From Yersinia enterocolitica (GTDB lineage: Bacteria; Pseudomonadota; Gammaproteobacteria; Enterobacterales; Enterobacteriaceae): a DNA stretch of 64,000 nucleotides. The notes below the pieces were generated by a model that was given only the letters and a program-made list of their open reading frames with translations, did not search any database and was not told the DNA's origin. Position numbers and translations under genes: made by a program. Of the stretch, positions 8,524 to 19,733 are shown in pieces. Location: positions 4,402,001 through 4,466,000 of the forward strand of contig NBTC02000002.1 in the NCBI GenBank assembly GCA_002082245.2, given 5' to 3'. Numbering within the stretch: the first letter of the stretch is position 1; the number at the start of each line of letters is the position of its first letter.

Positions 8524-8913
8524 TTAGCGGCCATTGGTCAGCTTTTCTAAATCTGATTCAATTTCTGAAATCTTATTGGCGACAACGCTTTCTAAATGGC
8601 GTAAGTCATCCAGGATTTTGCGTTTCAAATCCACTTCAATCTGATCGCGCTTACACAGTTGATCCAACTCATCAATGACGTAACGGAGATTAGGATTGAT
8701 TTCATTGATTTCTTTGTAACCATGTCCAGCGTTATCCGCCACTACAGTTTTGCGTTGGCGTGGATATTTGAATTTCACACTCTTAGCAAAAAACTCGCCT
8801 TTATCTTTGCGGAAATAAATTTTCAGAATGTCGTTATTGGCCTCCTGACGCAGGCTATAGCGATCGACATCTTCTGGTTGTGTGATTCCTAAGCTTTTCA
8901 GATTGTCATACAT
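8524..8913 (-). CDS. yaeH: YaeH, UPF0325 family protein
   Basis: A 129-residue soluble protein of family UPF0325, near-identical along its length to E. coli YaeH (128 residues, [10 protein letters not shown] start, [31 protein letters not shown]). Its function is unknown. The C-terminal 50 residues are charged and likely helical or coiled. It lies downstream of dapD in the same direction, as in E. coli. It marks the point where gene order switches from the E. coli 63-min to the 4-min region. Confidence 0.94.
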   Translation of the reverse strand: MYDNLKSLGITQPEDVDRYSLRQEANNDILKIYFRKDKGEFFAKSVKFKYPRQRKTVVADNAGHGYKEINEINPNLRYVIDELDQLCKRDQIEVDLKRKILDDLRHLESVVANKISEIESDLEKLTNGR

Positions 8914-9006
8914 AGCGCCACCTTTTTGATTTTATATTCCACAGTTTATGATTATGACGGTAAATTTCGCCAAAGTATGTGATTGCAGGCGATAACTTCA
9001 CAAAGC

Positions 9007-9035
9007 AAAAAAATAGCGGGTGATTAGCCCGCTAT
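9007..9035 (-). terminator. dapD terminator
   Basis: On the minus strand ATAGCGGG, a 7-base loop and CCCGCTAT are followed by a run of T residues (A7 at 9007-9013 on the plus strand). Confidence 0.85.
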
Positions 9036-9042
9036 ATTCATC

Positions 9043-9867
9043 TTAGTCGATGGTGCGTAATAACTCATTAATACCGACTTTTCCACGGGTTTTCGCGTCA
9101 ACTTTCTTCACGATAACTGCACAGTACAGGCTGTAGCTACCGTCTTTCGAGGGCAGGTTACCGGAAACGACAACAGACCCGGCCGGAACGCGGCCATAGT
9201 GAATTTCACCAGTTTCACGATCGTAAATACGGGTGCTTTGCCCAATAAATACGCCCATAGAGATAACGGAACCTTCTTCGACGATAACCCCTTCAACCAC
9301 TTCTGAACGCGCACCGACAAAGCAGTTATCTTCAATGATGGTTGGGTTGGCTTGCAGTGGCTCAAGCACGCCACCAATGCCGACACCACCGGACAAGTGC
9401 ACATTCTTACCAATTTGCGCGCAAGAACCGACAGTTGCCCAGGTATCGACCATGGTGCCTTCATCAACGAAAGCGCCAATATTCACATAAGAAGGCATCA
9501 GTACGGTATTACGAGCGATAAATGCGCCTTTACGTACGGTTGCTGGTGGTACGACACGGAAGCCTTCACGTTGGAACCGCGCTTCATCGTAACCGGCGAA
9601 TTTCATTGGTACTTTGTCGTAGTAACGCGTTTCTGCGCCTTCCATGACCTGATTATCATTGATACGGAAAGACAGCAGTACCGCTTTCTTCAGCCATTGA
9701 TGGGTAACCCACTGGCCGTCAATCTTTTCTGCCACCCGTAGTGCACCGGTATCAAGCAGATCAATCACGTGGTTAATCGCTTCGCGGGTTACGGTATCAA
9801 CGTTGGCCGGCGTGATATCTGCACGGCGTTCGAAGGCGGTTTCAATAACGTTCTGTAGTTGCTGCAT
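9043..9867 (-). CDS. dapD: DapD, tetrahydrodipicolinate N-succinyltransferase
   Basis: DapD transfers succinyl from succinyl-CoA to tetrahydrodipicolinate in the succinylase route to meso-diaminopimelate and lysine. At 274 residues it matches E. coli. The N-terminal helical domain (1-100) is followed by a left-handed parallel beta-helix with hexapeptide repeats ([51 protein letters not shown]). It lies downstream of glnD with 56 bases between and ends in a strong terminator. Confidence 0.97.
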   Translation of the reverse strand: MQQLQNVIETAFERRADITPANVDTVTREAINHVIDLLDTGALRVAEKIDGQWVTHQWLKKAVLLSFRINDNQVMEGAETRYYDKVPMKFAGYDEARFQREGFRVVPPATVRKGAFIARNTVLMPSYVNIGAFVDEGTMVDTWATVGSCAQIGKNVHLSGGVGIGGVLEPLQANPTIIEDNCFVGARSEVVEGVIVEEGSVISMGVFIGQSTRIYDRETGEIHYGRVPAGSVVVSGNLPSKDGSYSLYCAVIVKKVDAKTRGKVGINELLRTID

Positions 9868-9923
9868 CCTGTTCCCTTCAAAATGGGTTGTAAGAAAAAT
9901 TAATGACTAAAAAGTTATTTGTA

Positions 9924-12602
9924 TCACAGTTTATCGTTCGGATTGAGGGTATCTGTCAACCGTTGTGCTAATTCGCGGCGGGTTTCAATACTTAAAGCGC
10001 GGCGATCTTTGTCTGCTAATACAAATAAATCCTCCACCCGCTCGCCAATAGTTGTGATACGTGCGCTATGCAGCGATAACCCTAAATCTGCAAATATCCC
10101 ACCTACCCGAGCCAGTAAGCCCGGCTGGTCCAGTGCAATTAGCTCCAGATAAGTACGGCGCTCGTTATGGGTTGGCAAGAAATTGGTTTCAGTCGGTACA
10201 CTGAAATGCCGTAATTTAGGTGATAACCGCCTGACGCGCGGATGTTGATAATTCGGCTGGGTCATCGCTTGTTCTAAGGCATGACTAATGATGGGATGTC
10301 TATCTTGAGCCAGTGGACTGCCATCTGGCTCCAATACGATAAAGGTATCCATCGCCATACCATCACGGTTGGTGAAAATCTGTGCATCATGAACACTCAG
10401 ATTGCGGCGATCCAGCTCACCGACCACCGCAGCAAACAGTGATGGGCGGTCAGGGCTCCAGATGAATATTTCGGTTCCCCCCCGTGTTGCCTGACGGCTA
10501 ACTAACACCAGTGGCTTGGTTGAGTCATGCTCTAATAAGTGGCGGGCATGCCAGGCTAATTGATTGGGTGAATGACGCAGGAAATAATCAGCCCGGCAGC
10601 GGCTCCAGATGCGGTGCAATGCTTCTTCATCGATATTATCCATCCGCAGCAGCGCCAGAGCTTGTAGCCGGTGGTGACGGACACGTTCGCGCAAATCCGG
10701 GCTGTTTTGCATACCACGGCGTAACTGTTTTTCTGTAGCGAAATAAAGTTCGCGTAACAGGCTCTGTTTCCAGCTATTCCACAAATTTTCATTGGTGGCG
10801 CAAATATCAGCCACCGTCAGACTGACTAAATAGCGCAAGCGAGTTTCGCTTTGTACTTCGGCGGAGAATTGCTGAATAACCGCAGGGTCCTGAATATCCC
10901 GACGCTGAGCTGTCACTGACATCAAGAGATGGCAACGAACTAACCAAGCCACAAGTTGAGCTTCGCGCGAGTTAAGGCCGTGCTGCTCGGCAAATTCCAA
11001 TACGTCGTGAGCGCCCAGTATTGAATGGTCGCCCCCACGCCCTTTGGCAATATCGTGGAACAGCGCTGCTAGCAACAATAATTCAGGTTGAGGCAGGCGT
11101 GGGTAAAGCTCGACGCAGAGAGGATGGCGTGGCCGGGTTTTTTCATCGGCAAAGCTTTCGAGTTTAAGTAACACGCGGATAGTGTGCTCATCTACGGTGT
11201 AGGCGTGAAACAGGTCAAACTGCATCTGGCCAACGATACTGCCCCATTGTGGCATATAGGCCCACAGCACGCTGTGGCGATGCATCGGTAATAATGCTCG
11301 GGAAACCGCACCTGGGTGGCGCAAAATGGCCATGAATAGCTTGCGGGCTTCAGGAATGTTACATAAAGGCTGTTTCAGATGCCGCCGGGCATGGCGTAAG
11401 CGGCGTACTGTGGTGGAATATATGCCTTTGATATCCTGATTGCGCACCATCAGATAGAACATGCGCATAATAGCTTCAGGCTGCTGGATAAATAAGTTCT
11501 CATCACGCAGATCTATCAAATCCCCGCGTAACTGAAATTCATCATCCAGTGGACGTGGTTTTTCATTGGTACCCAGCGCCAATATGGCTTCGTCAAACAG
11601 TTGTAGCAGCATGTTGTTCAGTTCGCTGACCCGGCGCGTCATACGATAAAAATCTTTCATCATCCGTTCGACCGGTTCATTGCCTTCGCCCTGATATTGC
11701 AAAAGCTGAGCCACACTCAGTTGGCGGTCAAACAGCAGGCGGTTATCGTAGCGAGTTAATACCAAATGCAGCGCGAAACGGATGCGCCACAGAAAACTCT
11801 GGCTTTCAATCAGCTCATTGCGCTCAGCTTTGGTCAGAAAACCGAAATCAACCATCTCACTTAAGGATGTGGCACCAAAATGGCGGCGGGCTACCCATTG
11901 TAGGGTGTGGATATCCCGTAACCCACCAGGGCTACTTTTAATATCAGGCTCTAGGTTATAACTGGTGCCATGGTAGCGTTTATGCCGTTCTTGTTGTTCG
12001 GTGATTTTGGCATGGAAAAATTGCGGAGAGGGCCAGAAATTGTCGCTGAAAATGTGCTTCTGCATCTGTAAAAACAGGGCTACATCACCGCAAATCAAGC
12101 GTGACTCAATCATATTGGTGGCGACAGTGAGGTCGGCTAACCCCTCGAGCAAACACTCTTCCAGTGTGCGCACGCTGTGGCCGACTTCCAGTTTCAGGTC
12201 CCATAGCAAAGTGATCAACTGGCCGACGCGTTGCGCATCTTCATCGCTTAGACGCTGCCTGCTGAGAACCAATACATCAATATCTGATAAGGGGTGTAGT
12301 TCACCACGGCCATAGCCGCCCACAGCAACCAGCGCGGTTTCAGCCACATCATCAAAGCCATAGAAGGTCCACAGCCGCCGTAACAGGCGGTCAATGTAAT
12401 CACTGCGCGCAGCAATTAATATCTCGGCACTGATTCCGCCATTGAATGCTTCCGCCTGCCAAAGTTGGAAAGTCTCAAGCCGCTGTTTGAGAATCGGGCA
12501 ATTAAGGTCACTATCGAGATAAGTGCTCGGTGGTGCGGGCTGCTCAGGAATGACCTTCGGTACCGCAGGGGATACAGAGTGCTCGGTGTGATTGTCAGAC
12601 AT
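9924..12602 (-). CDS. glnD: GlnD, PII uridylyltransferase/uridylyl-removing enzyme
   Basis: GlnD senses glutamine and adds UMP to, or removes it from, PII proteins (GlnB/GlnK), controlling glutamine synthetase and NtrB. The 892-residue chain has all expected domains. The nucleotidyltransferase motif [19 protein letters not shown] lies near residues 92-110 and an HD hydrolase motif [16 protein letters not shown] near 508-525. Two ACT domains lie at the C-terminus (about 705-785 and 815-890). It lies 75 bases downstream of the map stop on the same strand, with a terminator hairpin between. Confidence 0.97.
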   Translation of the reverse strand: MSDNHTEHSVSPAVPKVIPEQPAPPSTYLDSDLNCPILKQRLETFQLWQAEAFNGGISAEILIAARSDYIDRLLRRLWTFYGFDDVAETALVAVGGYGRGELHPLSDIDVLVLSRQRLSDEDAQRVGQLITLLWDLKLEVGHSVRTLEECLLEGLADLTVATNMIESRLICGDVALFLQMQKHIFSDNFWPSPQFFHAKITEQQERHKRYHGTSYNLEPDIKSSPGGLRDIHTLQWVARRHFGATSLSEMVDFGFLTKAERNELIESQSFLWRIRFALHLVLTRYDNRLLFDRQLSVAQLLQYQGEGNEPVERMMKDFYRMTRRVSELNNMLLQLFDEAILALGTNEKPRPLDDEFQLRGDLIDLRDENLFIQQPEAIMRMFYLMVRNQDIKGIYSTTVRRLRHARRHLKQPLCNIPEARKLFMAILRHPGAVSRALLPMHRHSVLWAYMPQWGSIVGQMQFDLFHAYTVDEHTIRVLLKLESFADEKTRPRHPLCVELYPRLPQPELLLLAALFHDIAKGRGGDHSILGAHDVLEFAEQHGLNSREAQLVAWLVRCHLLMSVTAQRRDIQDPAVIQQFSAEVQSETRLRYLVSLTVADICATNENLWNSWKQSLLRELYFATEKQLRRGMQNSPDLRERVRHHRLQALALLRMDNIDEEALHRIWSRCRADYFLRHSPNQLAWHARHLLEHDSTKPLVLVSRQATRGGTEIFIWSPDRPSLFAAVVGELDRRNLSVHDAQIFTNRDGMAMDTFIVLEPDGSPLAQDRHPIISHALEQAMTQPNYQHPRVRRLSPKLRHFSVPTETNFLPTHNERRTYLELIALDQPGLLARVGGIFADLGLSLHSARITTIGERVEDLFVLADKDRRALSIETRRELAQRLTDTLNPNDKL

Positions 12603-12646
12603 ATGTTTACCCGATAAATGCGACCTGATAAAAAGACGCAGCCCAT

Positions 12647-12670
12647 AAAAAAGCCGGCGGCTGCCGGCTT
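12647..12670 (-). terminator. map terminator
   Basis: On the minus strand AAGCCGGC, loop AGCC, GCCGGCTT are followed by T residues (plus strand A-run at 12647-12652). It separates map from glnD. Confidence 0.85.
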
Positions 12671-12677
12671 GTCATTA

Positions 12678-13469
12678 TTACTCGTGCGTTATGATGTTGG
12701 GGATGGTGTCATCCTTTCGCAACGTCATTATTTCGCAGCCGTTATCGGTTACCACAATAGTATGCTCATACTGTGCCGACAAGCTGCGATCTTTAGTTTT
12801 TACCGTCCAGCCATCTTTCATGGTACGAATTCGGTAATCCCCTGCGTTGACCATAGGCTCAATGGTGAAAGCCATACCAGTTTGTAGGATTACGCCACCG
12901 TCGTCTGCATCGTAGTGCAGCACTTGTGGTTCTTCATGGAAACCTTCGCCAATACCGTGGCCACAATATTCACGCACCACAGAAAAGTTCTCTGCTTCCA
13001 CAAATTTTTGGATCTCTTTACCCAGAGTGCGCAGGCGGATACCCGGTTTGACCATTTTGATTGCCAGGTACAGGCTCTCTTGAGTGACGCGGCACAGGCG
13101 CTCACCTAAAATGGTCGGTTTGCCGACGATAAACATTTTTGATGTATCGCCATGGAAACCGTCTTTAATAACAGTCACGTCGATATTGACGATGTCACCG
13201 TCTTTCAACACTTTCTCATCACTTGGAATGCCGTGACAAATAACTTCATTAATGGAAATACAAACCGATTTAGGAAAGCCGTGGTAACCCAGACAAGCAG
13301 AGATAGCCTGCTGATGGTTGGTGATATGATCGTGGCAGATACGATCGAGTTCACCAGTGGTTACCCCCGGTTTTACGTGAGGTTCAATGATCTCCAGCAC
13401 TTCAGCAGCCAGGCGGCCAGCAACGCGCATTTTTTGAATATCTTCAGGTGTTTTTATTGAGATTGCCAT
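12678..13469 (-). CDS. map: Map, methionine aminopeptidase type I
   Basis: Map removes the N-terminal methionine from nascent proteins. Metal ligands lie in NIDVTVIKDGFHGDTSKMF (two aspartates), CGHGIGEGFHEEP (histidine) and FTIEPMVNAGDY and QYEHTIVV (glutamates). ATG at 13469-13467 gives 263 residues and the usual start MAISIKTPEDIQKMR (E. coli 264). An upstream in-frame ATG at 13628 would add 53 hydrophobic residues of no family match. The gene is divergent from rpsB. Confidence 0.96.
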   Translation of the reverse strand: MAISIKTPEDIQKMRVAGRLAAEVLEIIEPHVKPGVTTGELDRICHDHITNHQQAISACLGYHGFPKSVCISINEVICHGIPSDEKVLKDGDIVNIDVTVIKDGFHGDTSKMFIVGKPTILGERLCRVTQESLYLAIKMVKPGIRLRTLGKEIQKFVEAENFSVVREYCGHGIGEGFHEEPQVLHYDADDGGVILQTGMAFTIEPMVNAGDYRIRTMKDGWTVKTKDRSLSAQYEHTIVVTDNGCEIMTLRKDDTIPNIITHE

Positions 13470-13631
13470 GCAAAAGTGTCCGTAGGGGCTGTGAATACCA
13501 ACCAGCCGCCGTAATATGAATAAGCAGGTAATAAATATCATATACCCTAAATAACCTGTCGCTAATGGTACCAGCCCTGCAATTAGCTGCCAAACTTTCG
13601 TTTGCAGTGACGACACTAAATGCAACAAAAG

Positions 13632-13661
13632 TTGGTGTGTTGCGGCTGTTTATGGTATAAA
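13632..13661 (+). promoter_or_regulatory. Likely main rpsB promoter
   Basis: The -10 element TATAAA (13656-13661) is preceded by TG at 13653-13654 (extended -10) and followed by a GC-rich discriminator GCGCGCC. TTGGTG at 13632 sits 18 bases upstream as a weak -35. The strong extended -10 and GC-rich start resemble stringently controlled translation-gene promoters such as E. coli rpsB. The start would be near 13668, leaving a leader of about 235 nt. Confidence 0.6.
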
Positions 13662-13763
13662 GCGCGCCGGCAAACCGCACTATTATGTTGTCGTTTCAGG
13701 TCCGATTTCAGGGCATGTCCTGATGGCAGGTAGCTGTTTAGCTGAGTAATACCAATCGCACTC

Positions 13764-14628
<865 letters not shown>

Positions 14629-14681
14629 TAAGTCAGGCTCGTTGGAGCCCTTATTAACCAGGTATTGAAATATGTTGGTTA

Positions 14682-14704
14682 GGGGGCCTTTATAGGCCCC
14701 CTTT
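14682..14704 (+). terminator. Hairpin in the rpsB-tsf spacer (attenuator)
   Basis: GGGGGCCT (14682-14689), loop TTAT, AGGCCCCC (14694-14701), then only three T residues. In E. coli a partial terminator in this spacer lowers tsf relative to rpsB; this looks equivalent. Confidence 0.65.
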
Positions 14705-14754
14705 GCGTATCTAATGTGAGATCTTGTTTTCACAAGAGAACCGAGGAAATTTAA

Positions 14755-15612
14755 ATGGTTGCTATTACCGCTGCTTTGGTAAAAGAACTGCGTGAGCGTA
14801 CTGCCGCAGGCATGATGGAATGTAAAAAGGCGTTGGTTGAAGCTAACGGCGACATCGAGCTTGCCATCGACAATATGCGTAAATCTGGTCAGGCTAAAGC
14901 TGCTAAGAAAGCAGGCCGTATCGCTGCTGAAGGCATCATCCTGGCTCAACTTTCAGCCGACGGTAAGTTCGGTGTGATTCTGGAACTGAACTGCGAAACT
15001 GACTTTGTTGCTAAAGATGCTGGCTTCAAAGCATTTGGCGAAGAAGTTATCAACGCAGCTCTGGCTGACAAAATCACTAATATCGACGTTCTGAAAGCTA
15101 AGTTTGAAGAGCAACGCGCCAATCTGGTAGCTAAAATCGGCGAGAACATCAATATTCGTCGTATTGCTGCTCTGGAAGGCGATGTTCTGGGTACTTATCT
15201 GCACGGCGCTCGTATCGGCGTTATGGTTGCAGCAACTGGCGCTGATGAAGAGCTGGTTAAGCACATTGCTATGCACATTGCTGCAAGCAAACCAGAATAT
15301 GTTAAGCCAGACGATGTTCCTGCTGAAGTTGTTGCTCGCGAGCACCAAATCCAGTTGGACATTGCTATCGAATCCGGCAAACCACGTGAAATTGCTGAGA
15401 AGATGGTTGAAGGCCGTATGCGTAAGTTCACCGGCGAAGTTTCTCTGACTGGTCAGAACTTCGTTATGGACCCAAGCAAAACCGTTGGTGATTTGTTGAA
15501 AGAGAACAAAGCTGACGTAACAAACTTCATCCGCTTCGAAGTGGGCGAAGGCATTGAGAAAGTTGAGACTGACTTTGCTGCTGAAGTTGCAGCAATGAGC
15601 AAACAGTCTTAA
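14755..15612 (+). CDS. tsf: Elongation factor Ts
   Basis: EF-Ts is the nucleotide-exchange factor that releases GDP from EF-Tu. The 285-residue protein (E. coli 283) has the N-terminal UBA-like domain with [16 protein letters not shown] (residues 12-27). The [10 protein letters not shown] motif that contacts the EF-Tu nucleotide-binding site lies near residues 81-90, followed by the core and C-terminal modules. The ribosome-binding site is GAGGAAA, 6 bases before ATG. Codon bias is strong. A terminator and then an ERIC element follow before pyrH. Confidence 0.98.
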   Translation: MVAITAALVKELRERTAAGMMECKKALVEANGDIELAIDNMRKSGQAKAAKKAGRIAAEGIILAQLSADGKFGVILELNCETDFVAKDAGFKAFGEEVINAALADKITNIDVLKAKFEEQRANLVAKIGENINIRRIAALEGDVLGTYLHGARIGVMVAATGADEELVKHIAMHIAASKPEYVKPDDVPAEVVAREHQIQLDIAIESGKPREIAEKMVEGRMRKFTGEVSLTGQNFVMDPSKTVGDLLKENKADVTNFIRFEVGEGIEKVETDFAAEVAAMSKQS

Positions 15613-15616
15613 TGCT

Positions 15617-15650
15617 AAAAATGGGGCCGCCAATCGGCGGTTCCATTTTA
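15617..15650 (+). terminator. tsf terminator
   Basis: AAAATGG and CCGCC pair with GGCGG and CCATTTT around AATC, ending in a T-rich stretch. The symmetric A and T tails make it possibly bidirectional. Confidence 0.8.
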
Positions 15651-15657
15651 TCCACTC

Positions 15658-15784
15658 GATACCCGTCATACTTCAAATTACAGGTGCGTTGACTGCTTTC
15701 GTTCACTTCAGTCACTTACTTATGTAAGCTTCTGAGGATTCGCTCAGTTGTCGTCTTCCTGCAACTCGAATTATTTAGGGTATA
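15658..15784. repeat. Full-length ERIC element (127 bp)
   Basis: Left end ATACCCGTCATACTTCAAAT, centre CACTTACTTATGTAAGCTTC with its inner palindrome, and right end GAATTATTTAGGGTATA match the enterobacterial repetitive intergenic consensus across its length. The span is the canonical 127 bp. It lies between the tsf terminator and pyrH. Confidence 0.92.
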
Positions 15785-15879
15785 AGCTTAGTCCTGTCAG
15801 TTTTCAGCGCACGGTATTGCTTTGAACATTTGACGGTCAAGTTCCCAATATTTATTACTGCTGCTTAGGACAGAACACC

Positions 15880-16626
15880 ATGGCAACCAATGCAAAACCC
15901 GTATATCAGCGTATCCTGCTTAAGCTTAGCGGCGAAGCCCTGCAAGGCGCGGAAGGTTTTGGTATCGACGCAAGCGTTTTGGATCGCATGGCTCAAGAAG
16001 TTAAAGAGCTGGTCGAATTGGGCATTCAGGTCGGTGTGGTCATTGGCGGTGGTAACCTATTCCGCGGTGCCGGTTTGGCACAGGCTGGGATGAACCGCGT
16101 AGTGGGCGACCACATGGGAATGCTGGCTACCGTAATGAACGGCCTGGCAATGCGAGATGCACTGCACCGTGCCTATGTGAACGCCCGCCTGATGTCTGCT
16201 ATTCCACTTAATGGTGTGTGTGATAATTACAGTTGGGCTGAAGCTATCAGCTTGCTGCGTCATAACCGTGTGGTGATTTTTGCCGCAGGTACAGGTAACC
16301 CTTTCTTCACCACCGATTCCGCGGCCTGTCTGCGTGGTATCGAGATCGAAGCTGATGTGGTGCTGAAAGCGACGAAAGTTGATGGAGTTTACTCCGCAGA
16401 TCCGGTTAAAAACCCTGACGCAACACTGTTTGAGCAGCTAACCTATCAGGATGTTCTGGAGCGCGAGCTAAAAGTTATGGATCTGGCGGCCTTCACTTTG
16501 GCCCGTGATCATAACTTGCCAATTCGTGTTTTCAATATGAACAAACCTGGCGCTCTGCGTCGCGTGGTGATGGGTGAGAATGAAGGGACGTTGATCACTA
16601 AAGAAGTGACAGCGATCGCTAAATAA
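15880..16626 (+). CDS. pyrH: PyrH, UMP kinase
   Basis: PyrH phosphorylates UMP to UDP in pyrimidine biosynthesis and is an amino-acid-kinase-fold hexamer. Signatures are [10 protein letters not shown] (residues 12-21), [11 protein letters not shown] near 54-64, [13 protein letters not shown] and [21 protein letters not shown] 15880 has AGGA 10 bases upstream. The product has 248 residues, about seven more than E. coli, through a C-terminal tail KEVTAIAK after the shared GTLIT. It lies between the ERIC element and frr. Confidence 0.96.
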   Translation: MATNAKPVYQRILLKLSGEALQGAEGFGIDASVLDRMAQEVKELVELGIQVGVVIGGGNLFRGAGLAQAGMNRVVGDHMGMLATVMNGLAMRDALHRAYVNARLMSAIPLNGVCDNYSWAEAISLLRHNRVVIFAAGTGNPFFTTDSAACLRGIEIEADVVLKATKVDGVYSADPVKNPDATLFEQLTYQDVLERELKVMDLAAFTLARDHNLPIRVFNMNKPGALRRVVMGENEGTLITKEVTAIAK

Positions 16627-16758
16627 GCGGCAGCCTGTATTGTCAGGGGCATGCGGCTTTCAGATATGCCCCCAATGCCTGCAACTGTTGGTTTGTATAT
16701 TCACCGGCTATACTCATGCTATGGCCTGCCAAGTAACCAGTTTCCAAGGGTTCACAAC

Positions 16759-17316
16759 GTGATTAACGAAATTAGAAAAGATACTGAAGTGCGTATGGAA
16801 AAATGCTTTGAAGCTTTCCAAAACCATATCAGTAAGATCCGTACCGGTCGTGCTTCTCCAAGTATTCTTGATGGCATTCAGGTTGAGTATTATGGCACTG
16901 CTACGCCATTGCGCCAGTTGGCTAACATTGTGGTTGAAGACTCCCGTACTCTGGCATTGACCGTGTTTGACCGCAGCCTTAGCGCCGCGGTTGAGAAAGC
17001 GATCATGACCTCCGATTTAGGGCTGAATCCTTCTTCCGCGGGTACCGTTATTCGTGTTCCACTGCCAGCATTGACAGAAGAGCGCCGTAAAGACTTGATC
17101 AAAGTTGTTCGTGCAGAAGCAGAGCAGGGCCGTGTATCGATTCGTAACGTGCGCCGTGATGCTAACGAAAAAGTGAAAGCTTTGCTGAAAGATAAAGAGA
17201 TCAGTGAAGATGAAGACCGCCGTTCTCAGGATGATATCCAAAAACTGACCGATGCTTTTATCAAGAAAGTTGATACTGCATTAGCGGCTAAAGAAGCTGA
17301 GTTGATGGATTTCTAA
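16759..17316 (+). CDS. frr: Frr, ribosome recycling factor
   Basis: RRF splits post-termination ribosomes together with EF-G and IF3. The GTG at 16759 (AAGGG 9 bases upstream) gives 185 residues starting [16 protein letters not shown], the universal length and start of the family. An upstream in-frame ATG at 16651 would add 36 unrelated residues. The three-helix-bundle signatures [17 protein letters not shown] and [22 protein letters not shown] are present. Confidence 0.96.
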   Translation: MINEIRKDTEVRMEKCFEAFQNHISKIRTGRASPSILDGIQVEYYGTATPLRQLANIVVEDSRTLALTVFDRSLSAAVEKAIMTSDLGLNPSSAGTVIRVPLPALTEERRKDLIKVVRAEAEQGRVSIRNVRRDANEKVKALLKDKEISEDEDRRSQDDIQKLTDAFIKKVDTALAAKEAELMDF

Positions 17317-17332
17317 TTCTGACTGACAAAAA

Positions 17333-17364
17333 ACAGAGCGTCGCTTAGGTGGCGCTTTGTTTTT
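17333..17364 (+). terminator. frr terminator
   Basis: ACAGAGCGTCGC (17333-17344), loop TTAG, GTGGCGCTTTGT (17349-17360), a 12-bp stem with G-T pairs, followed by TTTT. Confidence 0.75.
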
Positions 17365-17523
17365 AGCAGGATCACTATTTTGCCGATTCACTAGGTTAGT
17401 AGAGTCATGCGATATCGGCAGTAATACGCTATAAAATTGGGCCGAGGATATTTATTAGACCACCTGTTATTCGGGTCGGTTGCGCTCTCGCCTATCATAA
17501 AAACAGTTATTCAGAGCACTCTC

Positions 17524-18720
17524 ATGAAGCAACTGACTATTCTTGGTTCTACTGGCTCCATCGGTAACAGCACTTTGGGTGTTGTCCGCGCTAATCCCGA
17601 ATTATTCAACGTTACTGCACTTGTGGCTGGTCGCAATGTCGAGCAGATGGCAATGCAATGCCTCGAGTTTTCTCCTCGCTATGCCGCGATGTCAGATGAA
17701 ATATCGGCCAAAGCGTTGCGCCAGTTATTGGCTGAGCACGGTTCGAAAACCGAAGTTTTTCATGGTGAAAAAGCGGCCGGTGAACTGGCTGCGTTAGACG
17801 ATATTGATCAAGTGATGGCGGCAATTGTCGGTGTGGCAGGCCTGTCTTCAACGCTGGCGGCTATTCGTGCAGGTAAACAGGTATTACTGGCTAACAAAGA
17901 GTCACTGATTACCTGCGGCAAGCTTTTCATGGATGAAGTGAAACACAGCCATGCACAACTGCTGCCAATCGACAGCGAACATAATGCGATTTTTCAGAGT
18001 TTACCTGAGAAAATTCAGCGTAAACTAGGCTACTCTTCACTAAGTGAGAATGGCGTCTCGCGCATTATTTTAACTGGCTCGGGTGGCCCACTACGTGAAA
18101 TACCTTTATCGCAATTTGCCGATGTCACACCAGATCAGGCTTGTGCTCATCCAAACTGGTCTATGGGGCGCAAAATTTCAGTCGACTCTGCGACTATGAT
18201 GAATAAAGGGCTTGAATATATCGAGGCCCGTTGGTTATTTAATGCCAGCGCAGAGCAGGTAGAGGTTATTTTACATCCTCAATCTGTCATTCACTCGATG
18301 GTGCGTTATCACGATGGTAGTGTACTGGCCCAGATGGGGACCCCAGACATGCGTACCCCGATTGCACATGCGATGGCGTACCCAATGCGGGTTAATTCTG
18401 GTGTTGCACCACTCGATTTTTGCCAGATACGCGAACTGACGTTCGCTGCGCCGGATTATCAGCGTTATCCTTGCCTAAAATTGGCAATCGATGCTTCTAA
18501 TGCAGGCCAGGCAGCAACGACGGCACTGAATGCCGCGAACGAAATATCCGTTATGGCATTTTTAGCTTCACGCATTCGTTTCACTGATATTGCAGCCATC
18601 AACCTTAGGGTTGTGGAACAGTTATCATTGGCTGAACCCACTAGTGTGGATGAGGTGCTGATCATTGATCGTCAAGCCCGTGATACGGCAGCTCAAGCAA
18701 TAGAAAAATTGAATCATTAA
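17524..18720 (+). CDS. dxr: Dxr (IspC), DXP reductoisomerase
   Basis: Dxr converts 1-deoxy-xylulose 5-phosphate to 2-C-methyl-erythritol 4-phosphate, the committed step of the non-mevalonate isoprenoid pathway and the target of fosmidomycin. The NADPH motif [12 protein letters not shown] is at residues 6-17. The metal-binding DSEHNAIFQ, the loop SGGPLREIP and the motif [27 protein letters not shown] region (around residues 209-231) are present. ATG 17524 gives 398 residues, the E. coli length; the longer frame from 17437 is unsupported. It supplies precursors for the downstream uppS. Confidence 0.96.
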   Translation: MKQLTILGSTGSIGNSTLGVVRANPELFNVTALVAGRNVEQMAMQCLEFSPRYAAMSDEISAKALRQLLAEHGSKTEVFHGEKAAGELAALDDIDQVMAAIVGVAGLSSTLAAIRAGKQVLLANKESLITCGKLFMDEVKHSHAQLLPIDSEHNAIFQSLPEKIQRKLGYSSLSENGVSRIILTGSGGPLREIPLSQFADVTPDQACAHPNWSMGRKISVDSATMMNKGLEYIEARWLFNASAEQVEVILHPQSVIHSMVRYHDGSVLAQMGTPDMRTPIAHAMAYPMRVNSGVAPLDFCQIRELTFAAPDYQRYPCLKLAIDASNAGQAATTALNAANEISVMAFLASRIRFTDIAAINLRVVEQLSLAEPTSVDEVLIIDRQARDTAAQAIEKLNH

Positions 18721-18852
18721 GTTGTATTGGCTGTTTTGGGAATTTGTTAGGGCAAGGCTGAGATGGTATAGTCTGCACCGTCAATAGATAGATAGACTGT
18801 TGATTAGTGGCCCAATAGGTATTTAAACCGTCTATTTTGGCTGTCACTTAAG

Positions 18853-18881
18853 AAGCCGTGACTTGGTACACGGCTTTTTTT
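18853..18881 (+). terminator. dxr terminator
   Basis: AAGCCGTG (18853-18860), 8-base loop, CACGGCTT (18869-18876), then a run of T. It separates dxr from the uppS-led operon. Confidence 0.9.
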
Positions 18882-18943
18882 GTGGGCTTACTGCCTAATG
18901 TTCGGGACGAACAATTGATTTATTGAGGAAATGAGTTCGCATT

Positions 18944-19702
18944 ATGTCGTCTGTAAATGAAGATAGGGCTAACTTGTGCCCCCTGATTCCGCGTCATGTC
19001 GCTATCATTATGGATGGTAATGGGCGTTGGGCTAAAAATCGGGGTAAATTAAGGGTCTTCGGTCATAAAGCGGGAGTGAAATCAGTTCGTCGTGCAGTAA
19101 GTTTTGCTGCCAATCATCATTTGGATGCGCTCACGCTTTATGCTTTCAGTAGTGAAAACTGGAATCGCCCTGCTCAGGAAGTCACCGCTCTGATGGAGCT
19201 TTTTGTTCGTGCGCTGGACAGTGAAGTAAAAAGTCTGCATAAACATAATGTTCGTTTATCTGTTATTGGTGATATCAGTCGATTTAGTGAACGTTTACAA
19301 CAACGGATCCGTCGCTCAGAAGCGCTAACTGCCGACAATGACGGTCTGAAACTCAACATCGCTGCCAATTATGGTGGCCGTTGGGATATTATTCAGGGTG
19401 TGCGCCATCTAGCTGAGCAAGTACAGCAAGGTGAGTTGCAGCCCACAGATATCAGTGAAGAATCGCTAAACTCGCATATCTGCCTGCATGAGCAATCTGA
19501 GGTGGATTTAGTGATCAGAACCGGTGGTGAACATCGCATCAGTAATTTTTTGTTATGGCAAATTGCCTATGCTGAACTTTACTTTACTGATGTACTCTGG
19601 CCTGATTTTGATGAACATGTCTTTGAAGGTGCGCTGAATGCATTTGCACAACGCGAGCGTCGCTTCGGGGGAACTACACCTATCGATGCCACTGCATCCT
19701 AG
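18944..19702 (+). CDS. uppS: UppS (IspU), undecaprenyl diphosphate synthase
   Basis: UppS condenses eight isopentenyl units onto farnesyl diphosphate to make the C55 carrier of peptidoglycan and O-antigen synthesis. The catalytic aspartate (D24) lies in IIMDGNGRWAKNRG. Further cis-prenyltransferase motifs are YAFSSENWNRP, NIAANYGGRWDI and LVIRTGGEHRISNFLLWQ. The 252 residues match the family (E. coli 253). It heads the uppS-cdsA-rseP-bamA run. Confidence 0.96.
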   Translation: MSSVNEDRANLCPLIPRHVAIIMDGNGRWAKNRGKLRVFGHKAGVKSVRRAVSFAANHHLDALTLYAFSSENWNRPAQEVTALMELFVRALDSEVKSLHKHNVRLSVIGDISRFSERLQQRIRRSEALTADNDGLKLNIAANYGGRWDIIQGVRHLAEQVQQGELQPTDISEESLNSHICLHEQSEVDLVIRTGGEHRISNFLLWQIAYAELYFTDVLWPDFDEHVFEGALNAFAQRERRFGGTTPIDATAS

Positions 19703-19704
19703 GG

Positions 19705-19733
19705 GGAACTTTTGCTGAAGTATCGTCTCATAA
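19705..19733 (+). promoter_or_regulatory. Possible sigma-E promoter at the start of cdsA
   Basis: GGAACTT (19705-19711), 16-base spacer, TCATAA (19728-19733) resembles the sigma-E pattern GGAACTT-N16-TCAAA. The same G-rich bases are the cdsA ribosome-binding site, so the match may be fortuitous. Confidence 0.25.

Noticed and set aside
13540..13600. ATATACCCTAAATAA in the map-rpsB gap looks like the right end of an ERIC element in reverse
   Set aside because: Only about 15 bases match; the neighbouring bases and the other end do not follow the ERIC consensus, so it may be a remnant or chance.
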